Origin: Phyllobacterium myrsinacearum
Lineage (GTDB): Bacteria; Pseudomonadota; Alphaproteobacteria; Rhizobiales; Rhizobiaceae
Assembly: GCF_002980555.1 (NCBI RefSeq)
Contig: NZ_PVBT01000005.1
Coordinates: 347,991 to 411,990 of the forward strand
DNA length: 64,000 nucleotides
Reading direction: 5' to 3'
Numbering within the stretch: position 1 is the stretch's first letter; each line of letters begins with the position of its first letter. Shown piece by piece: positions 41,623 to 49,970 of the stretch. The notes under the pieces are model-generated. The model was not told the origin of the DNA. It worked only from the letters and a program-made list of their open reading frames with translations, and did not search any database. The position numbers were made by a program, and so were the translations under genes.

Positions 41623-42456
41623 TCAGGATTTTTGGCGGGACCGGAAATAGAGGCCCAAAGAGGCGATGATGACAGAGAACATCAGCATCATCACCGCAAT
41701 GGCATTGATTTCCGGCTTTATTCCACGGCGCATCATGGAAAAGATGAACATCGGCAGTGTCGTAACGTCGACGCCGGCGATGAAATAGGTAATGACCAGA
41801 TCATCCATCGAAATGATGAATGCCAGGAGTGCCCCGCCGATGATCCCCGGCATCAGTTGAGGCATGACCACGCGCCTGAACGTCATCCACTCATTGGCTC
41901 CAAGATCGGCCGAGGCGTGTTCGAGCGTGCGGTCCATGCCGGCAAGACGCGCCGAAACCACAATGAACACATACGAAATCAGAAACGTGCACTGGCCGAT
42001 GATGATGGTTCCGATGCCAAGGTGAATTCCGGCCGAAACAAAGAAGATGAGCAGCGCAATTCCAAGCACGATATCCGGCATAAGCATGGGCAAGAACAGG
42101 AGAACGCGATAGAGCCTCTTGCCGAAGAAATGGAAACGGTGCACCGCCAATGCGGCGGCTGTGCCGAAAAGCGTGGCGACCGCCGTCGTTGAAAGCGCGA
42201 TCAGCAAACTGTTGCGCACCGCCTGAAGCAGTTGATCCGTCGATTCCAGATAGAGTGCGTTCTCCGAAATCGTCGTCTTGAAGCCGAGAACCTGAGCGTA
42301 CCACTCCGTGGTAAAGCCGGACCACGTCATCATGTTCACGGGATTGGCGTTGAAGGAGTAAACCATGATCAGAAACAGTGGCAGGTAAACAAAGACAAAG
42401 AACAGCACGGTGTAGAATGCGAGGATGCTGCGTCCGATCGATCTGATGAGTTTCAT
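41623..42456 (-). CDS. Polyamine-type ABC transporter permease (PotC type)
   Basis: A 277-residue inner-membrane permease with a first helix 'ILAFYTVLFFVFVYLPLFLI' and the EAA loop in 'HASADLGANEWMTFRRVVMP' near 160. 'SMDDLVITYFIAGVDVTTLP' near 200 is typical of PotC-like proteins. It lies 9 bp after the PotB-type permease. Confidence 0.94.
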   Translation of the reverse strand: MKLIRSIGRSILAFYTVLFFVFVYLPLFLIMVYSFNANPVNMMTWSGFTTEWYAQVLGFKTTISENALYLESTDQLLQAVRNSLLIALSTTAVATLFGTAAALAVHRFHFFGKRLYRVLLFLPMLMPDIVLGIALLIFFVSAGIHLGIGTIIIGQCTFLISYVFIVVSARLAGMDRTLEHASADLGANEWMTFRRVVMPQLMPGIIGGALLAFIISMDDLVITYFIAGVDVTTLPMFIFSMMRRGIKPEINAIAVMMLMFSVIIASLGLYFRSRQKS

Positions 42457-42465
42457 GATTATCTC

Positions 42466-43365
42466 CTACCGGCCGGGTGCAGGGATTTGGCTGCCGCGGC
42501 TTTCCTGCCGGACATAGAAGAACAGGAGGACAAGCATGACACTCATCACAAGCATGGCCAGCGCGGACCCGAACGGCCAGTTTCGGGCGGACAGAAACTG
42601 CTGTTCGATGAGGTTGCCGAGCATCTGAACCTTCGCGCCGCCCAGAACCGCCGGGACGACAAAGTTCCCAAGCGCCGGGATGAACACGATGATCGAGCCG
42701 CCGACGATACCGGGCAGCGTGAGCGGCAGGATGATCCGCAGGAAGGTTCGGACCGGACCCGCTCCCAGATCCTGCGATGCGCGGACGAGCGACCAATCAA
42801 GTTTTTCGACACTTGCATAGACGGGCATGAACATGAACGGAATGAAGATATAGACCATGCCGACAATGATCGCGCCGTCGGTATAGATCATCTCGAGCGG
42901 CCGATTGATAAGACCTGTTTTCAGCAGAAGCTCATTGATGAGACCAGTTTGCCGCAGGAGCAGAACCCACACAAAAAGCCGAACGATCAGACTTGTGAAG
43001 AATGGCAGCGTGATGAGGAACAGGCTAATATTCTTCCAGCGCTCGGACAACCGGCTTATCTGGAACGCGGCGGGATAACACACCAGAAGCGTAACGATGA
43101 CCGTCAGGGCTGCAATTCTGATCGACCGGAGAAAGATCGCGATATAGATCGGATCGTATTCCTCAAAAGCCGGATCAGCGAACCCGAGAATGCGCCCGAA
43201 ATTGTCAGGGTAGAAGTGCCATTCGACGCCGCCATAAAGACCCGGCGCCAGAAAACTCGTCACCATCATGATGAAGAGCGGCCCAAGGAAGAAAATGGCA
43301 AGGAACAGGCTCAAGGGGCCCAGCAATGTCCCGAGTTGAAGGCGGTCGCGCGTCTGGAGATTCAT
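42466..43365 (-). CDS. Polyamine-type ABC transporter permease (PotB type)
   Basis: A 299-residue inner-membrane permease with a first helix near residues 15-38 and an EAA loop in 'RASQDLGAGPVRTFLRIILP' near 194. It is followed by 'LPGIVGGSIIVFIPALGNFV', a PotB-like segment. Its start overlaps the ATPase stop by 4 bp. Confidence 0.94.
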   Translation of the reverse strand: MNLQTRDRLQLGTLLGPLSLFLAIFFLGPLFIMMVTSFLAPGLYGGVEWHFYPDNFGRILGFADPAFEEYDPIYIAIFLRSIRIAALTVIVTLLVCYPAAFQISRLSERWKNISLFLITLPFFTSLIVRLFVWVLLLRQTGLINELLLKTGLINRPLEMIYTDGAIIVGMVYIFIPFMFMPVYASVEKLDWSLVRASQDLGAGPVRTFLRIILPLTLPGIVGGSIIVFIPALGNFVVPAVLGGAKVQMLGNLIEQQFLSARNWPFGSALAMLVMSVMLVLLFFYVRQESRGSQIPAPGR

Positions 43366-44471
43366 GCGGAAGCCCCTCCTTTGGCATTGCCGGGCATGAG
43401 ATGGACGGCAGCGGGATCATAGGTCAGCACGGCCTTGCGCTCCTGTTCCACCGCTGCAATCCTTGCCGTATAGGCGGCCGGGATGATCGCCGACAATTTG
43501 CGGCCCCGCGCGGTGCGCCCCAACAATTCGAATGACGATCCGACGAACACGATCTGTTCGACCTCGATTTCGATGGAAGGATCCGGCGTACCGGCTGCGG
43601 AAAGCGAGAGCTGTTCGGGACGGATCAGGGCGGTCACGGGATTGCCGCCGTGGAACGCCTCGACACCATGCAGGCAATGAATGACATCGCCTTCTCCCGT
43701 CACCACGGACTGCCCGCTGACGGTTCCCTCAAAGAGATTGCTTGCCCCTATGAAGCTGGCAACAAAGGCATTGGCTGGCTTGTCATAAATCTTGCGCGGT
43801 GTATCGAGCTGCTGGATCGTGCCGCCCTGCAGAACCGCAATGCGATCCGACATGGTCAAGGCCTCCTCCTGGTCATGCGTGACGAAAATGAATGAAATAC
43901 CCAGTTCATGCTGGAGCGTCTTCAATTCGATCTGCATGGCTTGGCGCAGGTTGCGGTCAAGCGCCGACAGGGGTTCGTCAAGCAACAGCAATTTTGGCCG
44001 GGCAACGATGGCACGCGCCAGGGCAACCCGCTGCTGCTGGCCGCCCGAGAGCTGGCGCGGACGCTGGCTTCCCAGATCTTCAAGGCCGACCATGCGCAGA
44101 GCCGCATCGACGCGCTGCTTGCGTTCGCCCTTGGGAACGCGGGCAACCTCCAGCGCATAACCGGTATTCTCACCCACGGTCATGTGCGGAAACAGGGCGT
44201 AATTCTGAAAAACCGTGTTGACTGGCCGCCGATGCGGCGGCGTATCGACCACGTTCTCCCCGTCGATCATGAGGCGCCCCGTATCCAGCGCGACGAATCC
44301 ATTGATCGCCTGAAGCAATGTCGTCTTGCCACAACCCGATGGTCCCAGCAGCGTCAGAAATTCGTTGCGCCGAACGTCAAGATCGATCCCGTTCAAGGCA
44401 TTGATCGTCCGGCCTCCCGGAAGCGAAAATGACTTTCGCGCATTCTCCATTCGAACAATGGAATCCTGCAT
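43362..44471 (-). CDS. Polyamine-type ABC transporter ATPase (PotA type)
   Basis: The 369-residue ATPase has Walker A '[12 protein letters not shown]', signature '[17 protein letters not shown]', Walker B '[12 protein letters not shown]' and the His loop 'VTHDQEEAL'. A TOBE domain lies at the C-terminus (~285-360). GGGGAAC precedes the ATG. It is the first gene of the leftward operon and is divergent from its periplasmic binding protein, an unusual but workable split. Confidence 0.95.
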   Translation of the reverse strand: MQDSIVRMENARKSFSLPGGRTINALNGIDLDVRRNEFLTLLGPSGCGKTTLLQAINGFVALDTGRLMIDGENVVDTPPHRRPVNTVFQNYALFPHMTVGENTGYALEVARVPKGERKQRVDAALRMVGLEDLGSQRPRQLSGGQQQRVALARAIVARPKLLLLDEPLSALDRNLRQAMQIELKTLQHELGISFIFVTHDQEEALTMSDRIAVLQGGTIQQLDTPRKIYDKPANAFVASFIGASNLFEGTVSGQSVVTGEGDVIHCLHGVEAFHGGNPVTALIRPEQLSLSAAGTPDPSIEIEVEQIVFVGSSFELLGRTARGRKLSAIIPAAYTARIAAVEQERKAVLTYDPAAVHLMPGNAKGGASA

Positions 44472-44507
44472 CTTGTGTTCCCCTTTGGCATGTTACTTAA
44501 ATAACTC

Positions 44508-44535
44508 TTGCGCCTTTCTGATATAGAGATATCAT
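44508..44535 (+). promoter_or_regulatory. Predicted promoter and palindrome, polyamine-type binding protein
   Basis: TTGCGC (44508-44513) and TATCAT (44530-44535) are 16 bp apart. The spacer and -10 contain a perfect inverted repeat, TGATAT and ATATCA around AGAG (44519-44534). A near-palindrome with outer arms GTTA and TAAC lies at 44492-44505. These are candidate operators for a regulator controlling both divergent units, perhaps the RpiR protein encoded at 45.8 kb. Confidence 0.5.
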
Positions 44536-44630
44536 TTAGCACGTGAAGTCAACGGCTCGTCAGAAGCCGGCACGAGACACGCAAGGGAACCAAGAACAGG
44601 CACAAGGTGCCGAATGAGGAGAACGGAAAG

Positions 44631-45707
44631 ATGACCCAAAAAAGTTACGCATCCGCGCTCGGCACAGTGCGCCGGCATGCATTCATTGCCGTGATGACCG
44701 GCACCATGCTGGCCAGCTGGAGCGCGGGCGTTCACGCAGCCGATCAGTTGAACATCTATAATTGGGGTGAATACATCAACCCCGAAGTCCTGAAGAAATT
44801 CGAGGACGAAACCAAGATAAAGGTCAATCTCGCCACATACTCGTCGAACGAGGAAATGCTTGCCAAGATTCAGGGCGGCGCGACGGGATACGACATCGTG
44901 TTTCCCTCGGTGCACATGCAGGACATCATGGCCAAGCTCGATCTTCTGCAAAAGACCGATATCAATCAGTATGAAGGCTTCAAGAATATCGATCCGTCGT
45001 TCCTGCGCACCAAGAGCGACACAAAGGGCGAATACTGCCTGCCCTATGCCTGGGGTTCGGTCGGAATCATGTACAATCGCAAGATTCTCGGCAAGGACAT
45101 CACCGGATGGCATGATTTGCTGGCGACGGTGAAAGAGAAGAAACTGAAGTTCACGCTGCTTGACGATATGCGCGAAGTGCTTGCGGTTGGCCTCATCCTC
45201 AATGGCAACACTATCAATTCCACCGATCCCAAGCAGTTGCAGCAGTCGGCCGATACGATCATAGCGATGAAACCGCAGGTCGCAGCATTCACCTATGACT
45301 CACGGCCGTTGGTGCAGTCGGGCGATGTTGCGGCGGCGCATTTTTTCGTCGGCTCAATGGTTGACGTGTTCGGCAATCAAAAAGATCTGGGCTATGTTAT
45401 CCCGGAAGAAGGAGCCACCATGTATCAGGAAGACATGTGCGTGCTCAAAAGCGCGCCAAACAAGGACAATGCGGTCAAGTTCATGCAGTTCTACACCCGG
45501 CCGGAGGTTGCGGCCCTGAATGTCTCCCAACAGACCAATGGCACGCCCAATGTCCCGGCCCGGGCATTGACACCGGACAGGATCAAGAACAGCACGGAAA
45601 TCAACCCGACGGCAGAGACGATGAAGCGGCTGCAGATATTTGAAGATCTCGGCGCAAACCTGCGTCAGGTCGACCGGGTCTGGACCCGGGTCAAAACTGC
45701 GCAGTAA
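44631..45707 (+). CDS. Polyamine-type ABC transporter substrate-binding protein (PotD type)
   Basis: A periplasmic protein (358 aa). The start is the ATG at 44631, with GAGGAG 9 bases upstream; 44607 is less likely. The signal peptide has a positively charged n-region and a cut after 'AGVHA'. The mature part begins 'DQLNIYNWGEYINPEVLKKF', the typical PotD N-terminus. Also present are 'YCLPYAWGSVGIMYNRKIL' and 'VIPEEGATMYQEDMCVLKSA'. Polyamine or a similar cationic or peptide-like ligand is inferred. Confidence 0.94.
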   Translation: MTQKSYASALGTVRRHAFIAVMTGTMLASWSAGVHAADQLNIYNWGEYINPEVLKKFEDETKIKVNLATYSSNEEMLAKIQGGATGYDIVFPSVHMQDIMAKLDLLQKTDINQYEGFKNIDPSFLRTKSDTKGEYCLPYAWGSVGIMYNRKILGKDITGWHDLLATVKEKKLKFTLLDDMREVLAVGLILNGNTINSTDPKQLQQSADTIIAMKPQVAAFTYDSRPLVQSGDVAAAHFFVGSMVDVFGNQKDLGYVIPEEGATMYQEDMCVLKSAPNKDNAVKFMQFYTRPEVAALNVSQQTNGTPNVPARALTPDRIKNSTEINPTAETMKRLQIFEDLGANLRQVDRVWTRVKTAQ

Positions 45708-45769
45708 ATAGACCTATCCGGCCAGCAGACCAACCTGGCCGGAACCCGGCCAAGATGGAGGAGCCGCCC

Positions 45770-46624
45770 ATGAGCAAGCTCATACTGGAACGCGTCAGGC
45801 ACCAAGAGATGCGGCAATCCAATTCCGACAAGCTGATTTCGAGCTATCTCGAACGCAACATCAATGAATTGCCGTTTGAAACCGCACGGTCAATTGCCGG
45901 CAGGGTCGGTGTCAGCCCCATGACCGTGGGCCGTTATCTGCGGCGCCTGGGTTTTGAAGGCCTTGACCAGCTGAAGGATGAACTCAGGCGCGGGAACAGC
46001 AATCCCGCATGGCAGGTCAAGGGACCTCTCGAAGGCCTGCAGGCAGATATTCGCGATGGCGAATTGCTGGCCGGCCTTATCAAACAGCAGATCGACAATC
46101 TTGGCCATATCTACGAACTGACAACGAAGGCCGAATGGCGGCAGGCTGTGACGACGCTGATCGAGGCCCAGGAGGTCTATGTGGCGGCTTTTCAGAATGT
46201 ACGCGGCATCGCCCAGTATTTCGCCGCCCAGCTTTCCTATGCGCGGCCGCGGGTGGAATTCATCGATGGTCTCAACGGCACCTATGCCGAACTGCTCGAC
46301 GGTTCCGTGGAGAACCGGTGCCTGTTTCTTTATGATGTGCGCCGGTTCGCGGCAAAGGCACGTCCCTTGGCCATCGAGGCCCGCAAATCCGGCGTCAAGG
46401 TCATTCTGTTGACCGATGAGTTCTGTCCGTGGGCGGAAGACGTGGCTGATGTCGCCCTCATCCTCCCCGGCGCTCACGGGCCACTATGGGATGGCGCGGC
46501 AACCATCACCGCCGTTCTGGACCTGATGGTAAGCAATATCATCGTTCTCCTCGGCGAACAGGTGAATGAACGCGTGGCCAATCTGACGAGGCTGCAGAAT
46601 TGCTTCGGCGACTTCGAGGCGTGA
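45770..46624 (+). CDS. RpiR/MurR-family transcriptional regulator
   Basis: A protein of 284 residues from the ATG at 45770, which has GGAGGAG 6 bases before it; an ATG at 45755 would include that site. The N-terminal helix-turn-helix includes 'ETARSIAGRVGVSPMTVGRY' and 'LRRLGFEGLDQLKDELRRG'. The C-terminal part is SIS-like ('EVYVAAFQNVRGIAQYFAAQ', 'RCLFLYDVRRFAAKARPLAI'). It lies 62 bp after the binding-protein gene in the same direction and probably regulates the divergent ABC/peptidase system. Confidence 0.9.
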   Translation: MSKLILERVRHQEMRQSNSDKLISSYLERNINELPFETARSIAGRVGVSPMTVGRYLRRLGFEGLDQLKDELRRGNSNPAWQVKGPLEGLQADIRDGELLAGLIKQQIDNLGHIYELTTKAEWRQAVTTLIEAQEVYVAAFQNVRGIAQYFAAQLSYARPRVEFIDGLNGTYAELLDGSVENRCLFLYDVRRFAAKARPLAIEARKSGVKVILLTDEFCPWAEDVADVALILPGAHGPLWDGAATITAVLDLMVSNIIVLLGEQVNERVANLTRLQNCFGDFEA

Positions 46625-46701
46625 TGCTGACCCGGTTCGATGATGCCGCCCGGCAAACCTAAAGTTGTATCGAGGCTGTTTTCAGATCGGCGTATTTGTC
46701 G

Positions 46702-46733
46702 AGCGCACGCAGCCGGTCTCCGGCTGGCGCGCT
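46702..46733. terminator. Hairpin between convergent genes
   Basis: AGCGC and GCGCT, then CAGCCGG and CCGGCTG, pair around TCT with a small bulge. The hairpin lies between the rightward RpiR gene and the leftward exopolysaccharide operon. There is no clear T-run. Confidence 0.5.
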
Positions 46734-46749
46734 GCTCCTGGAAAAGCAG

Positions 46750-47628
46750 CTAAGGTCTGTTCATGAGACGCGCCAGCTTGAGAACCTCATCCTTTCCCAG
46801 ATAATGCGGCCCGTCGAAAAGATAGATGTCGTACCCTTGCATGGCCGCGATTTGCGGCAGCAGTTCTTCCGCCGTCGCCGCCCGAAATTTCCCGCCAGAC
46901 AATGGCCGGAAAGCTTCCACAATCACTTTGACCCGGTCACGGCCCAGGGTCTTTTCAAGCACATCCGCATATTTCCGCGCTGTCGCCGGGCTGCGCGCTT
47001 CCACCCCGACACCATCCTGAAGGAAAACCCCGACGTCGCGGGGAAGCCAGCTTTCCAGCCAGTTTGCCAGTGGCCGGGCTCCAATATTGGCGCTGTCATA
47101 AACACTGATCCAGAGCGGACGCGGCAGCAGTGCCAGCGCCGCTTTCATTGTTTCCGGGGCCTCTTTCCACGTGGGGTCCACCTCCACGGGGAAATAATAT
47201 CCCCCGATGCTGAGGGGCAGGGAAGTCTTCGCCAATGCGGCGGATTCCCTTGCCAATGGCAGGGCATTCTCCCGCGCCCGCTTCTCATCGAAATAACCAG
47301 CCAACCCCAGGATGACATGTTTTGCCCAGGGTTCGCGGGAAATCCGCAGCCAATCGGGTTGTTTCATTCCGGCTTGGCCCTTGCCGGCAAAGCTGACATC
47401 ATCCACCCTGCTCCACTGGATGAGCAGATGATCGGCACCCAGTTCCTGCCAGTTTCCGGCAATATCGACAGTGGCATTGTCGACCTGCCAGACGATGCCT
47501 GAAACGGAAAGGCCGCCACGCCACCATCGCTCTGCAAGCATGTTCCCTCCGGAAAGCCAGACAATCAGTCCGAGCATGGCAGCGATGAGCAGCCAGATGG
47601 CCGTGCGGATGAGATAGCCGGGCATCAA
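46750..47628 (-). CDS. YbcH-like envelope protein of the NfrAB locus
   Basis: The 292-residue protein has an N-terminal hydrophobic segment (residues ~8-27, an uncleaved anchor or signal) and a periplasmic domain. Segments such as 'DHLLIQWSRVDDVSFAGKGQ' and 'KVIVEAFRPLSGGKF' suggest a (beta/alpha) fold like glycoside-hydrolase relatives. In E. coli an uncharacterised gene of similar size (ybcH) follows nfrA. Position, size and ATGA overlap with nfrA match that, but I assign it by context, not by a clear motif. A trimming or export role for the glycan is inference. Confidence 0.75.
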   Translation of the reverse strand: MMPGYLIRTAIWLLIAAMLGLIVWLSGGNMLAERWWRGGLSVSGIVWQVDNATVDIAGNWQELGADHLLIQWSRVDDVSFAGKGQAGMKQPDWLRISREPWAKHVILGLAGYFDEKRARENALPLARESAALAKTSLPLSIGGYYFPVEVDPTWKEAPETMKAALALLPRPLWISVYDSANIGARPLANWLESWLPRDVGVFLQDGVGVEARSPATARKYADVLEKTLGRDRVKVIVEAFRPLSGGKFRAATAEELLPQIAAMQGYDIYLFDGPHYLGKDEVLKLARLMNRP

Positions 47629-49970
47629 TAAGCCACGCTCAATCCGGCAAAGACCCCTCCAGCCCGGTCATCGCCCGCCACCCTGACCCGATATTGCACG
47701 GTGAGGTCGACATAGGACATCGGCGCCCGGTATTTGTCTTCACGAAACCAGTAACGCGCATTGAGACCCGGGCCGGCACCCAGCGCGAATTCATTGGCAA
47801 GATCGCTGTCGAAATTTGCCGCGACCGCCACGAAGGGGGTCAGCACCAGATGATCGTCGATCGAATCCATGCGGAAACTGCGGCCGAGCCGGGCCTCGCC
47901 ATTGGCGATATTCTGGCCTGACTCTACATAGCGGCCGGCCTCCGCGTAATATTGCCCGGTCCACCAGGCAGGCACATCCACCCGCAAATCCGTACCGAAA
48001 CCGTCCGAAAGCGCCGCGCGCAGGAGCGTGTCGTTGCGGCTGTACTTGCCGATCTTGAACAGCTTGCTTGCTTCCAGCACGAAGTTGTAGCGGCTGAACG
48101 GCTTCCAGCGCGCGCCGACGCTGCCCTGCGTGGTGGAAAAACCAGTGGGGCCGTTCAGTGAATCCGTCAGCGTCGTGAACTGCCGGGCGAAAAACTCGAA
48201 AGTTGCCCCATCCCGGTAGCCGATAACCGGGGGCCGCCAATACACTTCCGAACCCAGCTGCAGAATGCGGCCGCTGTTGCTCAATGGCTGGAATGTGCCA
48301 TTGGATACACCGCTGCTGCCATAGCTCAGCGTCGAATAGGCCCCGAATTCCCGGGTGAGATCAGCCGTTTCGCGCCGCAATCCGAACAGCGCCTGCGGCT
48401 CGAGATTGAATTCCCCCTGCTCCTGCGCATCGATGGCCTGGTGCAGCAGGGAAACCGCTTCTTCATTGCTGTAGACACGGCGGGCGGCATAGGCCGCATC
48501 AATGAGCTGGGAACCATGCAGCTCTCCTTTGCGCTTCGCCAGTTGAAAGGCCTCATGGGCCGTCGCGTCGTCACCCGCCTGCGTGGCAAGATAACCAAGA
48601 CTGACGGTGTTGAGCGTTGCGAACTGTCCCGCAGCCCTTGATGCCGCAAACAGTCCGGCTGCTTCCCTCTTCTTGTTTTCAGCATTGAGCAAGCCAATCC
48701 TGGCGGCAGCCACTTCATCGCGCTCCGGCGGTGTTGCTGCCATCTGCTGCGCCCGCGCCAGGGCAGCTTCTGCGCCCGCGAAATCCTTCATGAGCTGCAA
48801 CGCGCGGCCGCGCCGGATCCAGACGGCATATTCTGCAGAAGCGCCAAACGGCTGCAATGCGGCAAAGGCCGCTTCCGGATGGGAGGACGCCAGCGCTGCA
48901 TCGGCAAGGGCGAGGCGCAGGAACCGCTTGCTGTCTTTGCTGCCTGGAAGCTGCAAGGCCGCGCTGAAGTCATCAAAAGCGCCCTTTTGGTCACCCAGCC
49001 CCGCCTTCAGGACACCGCGTTGCCGCAGCAGATCGGACGTGCGCCCGAAACGGCTTATGGCTCGGCCGGTTTCGACAAGTGCGTCGGATTGCCTCCTGTT
49101 CTGTACCAATGTCTGAATGAGCAGGAGACGGAAATTGCGATTGTCCGGCGCCCGCCTGACCGCTTCGCGCGCGAAGCCGAGCGCTTCGCCATAGCGCTGC
49201 CTGCGGATTGCCGCATAGGCGGCATTGGCCGCCCGATCCGCGGGGGACTGTACCGATGCCTGTGCCGCGGATGTGTCGAGCGCGCGCTGACGGATCGCCA
49301 GTTTCTGTGCCGCAAGCGCATTGGCAAGCAGCGTGTGATAGGCCGCATTGGACGGATCAAGGTCAACGGCCTCCCGGGCCTTGCTGACGGCCGTGTCATA
49401 GTCGCGGCGATCATAGGCGCGATAGGCGGCATCGGCAGCCTGGTACGCCGGCGTCGCTTGCGACGGCGCGCCGCTTCCCTGCGCCGGAGATGCGTTTACC
49501 GGCGGCTCGGACGGCTTTTTGTCCGTAACCGCCAAATTCTTCAGCGCCGCGCGGGATGCGGGAGACAAGAGAGGGTCGTCTGCCGCCTGCAGCGCTTCCC
49601 TTCGCGCATCCTCACTCTGCCCGGCTGCCGCCAGGGCCTGCACCAGCAGCGTGCGCAAGCGCCCCACATCGGGCCGTTGGCGGATGGCCTCGCGAACCCG
49701 TGCAGCGGCAACGCCATAATCGTGGCGGGCAAAGGCATCGTAAGCTTCTTTGGCAATCTCATAGGCAGGACCGGTCAACGGCAGTTCGTCTTCGGTGCTG
49801 CCCGCTTGCGGTGCACTGTTCCCAACGCCTTCGCCCGCAGTCTGCGCACGTGCCGGCAGGGTTGCAGCCGTGCCTTGGAGGAGCGCCAGCAGTAAAGCCA
49901 GACCACAGGAATGGAGCCTCGTTCTGTGCTGATTCCCGGAGAGACCGAAGGCGGCTGCAGTCCTTCCCAT
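47625..49970 (-). CDS. nfrA: NfrA-like outer-membrane protein with TPR domain
   Basis: The start is the ATG at 49970, one base overlapping the nfrB stop and preceded by GGAGG; an upstream in-frame Met lies inside nfrB. It encodes 781 residues. A Sec signal is followed by many TPR units ('AYEIAKEAYDAFARHDYGVA', 'AYRAYDRRDYDTAVSKAREA', 'AYAAIRRQRYGEALGFAREA'). A C-terminal ~220-residue beta-barrel ends in the aromatic 'GVFAGLSVAY', as in outer-membrane porins. In E. coli NfrA is the outer-membrane part of the N4-receptor glycan export system. TPR plus barrel is also the plan of BcsC/PgaA. Confidence 0.85.
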   Translation of the reverse strand: MGRTAAAFGLSGNQHRTRLHSCGLALLLALLQGTAATLPARAQTAGEGVGNSAPQAGSTEDELPLTGPAYEIAKEAYDAFARHDYGVAAARVREAIRQRPDVGRLRTLLVQALAAAGQSEDARREALQAADDPLLSPASRAALKNLAVTDKKPSEPPVNASPAQGSGAPSQATPAYQAADAAYRAYDRRDYDTAVSKAREAVDLDPSNAAYHTLLANALAAQKLAIRQRALDTSAAQASVQSPADRAANAAYAAIRRQRYGEALGFAREAVRRAPDNRNFRLLLIQTLVQNRRQSDALVETGRAISRFGRTSDLLRQRGVLKAGLGDQKGAFDDFSAALQLPGSKDSKRFLRLALADAALASSHPEAAFAALQPFGASAEYAVWIRRGRALQLMKDFAGAEAALARAQQMAATPPERDEVAAARIGLLNAENKKREAAGLFAASRAAGQFATLNTVSLGYLATQAGDDATAHEAFQLAKRKGELHGSQLIDAAYAARRVYSNEEAVSLLHQAIDAQEQGEFNLEPQALFGLRRETADLTREFGAYSTLSYGSSGVSNGTFQPLSNSGRILQLGSEVYWRPPVIGYRDGATFEFFARQFTTLTDSLNGPTGFSTTQGSVGARWKPFSRYNFVLEASKLFKIGKYSRNDTLLRAALSDGFGTDLRVDVPAWWTGQYYAEAGRYVESGQNIANGEARLGRSFRMDSIDDHLVLTPFVAVAANFDSDLANEFALGAGPGLNARYWFREDKYRAPMSYVDLTVQYRVRVAGDDRAGGVFAGLSVAY

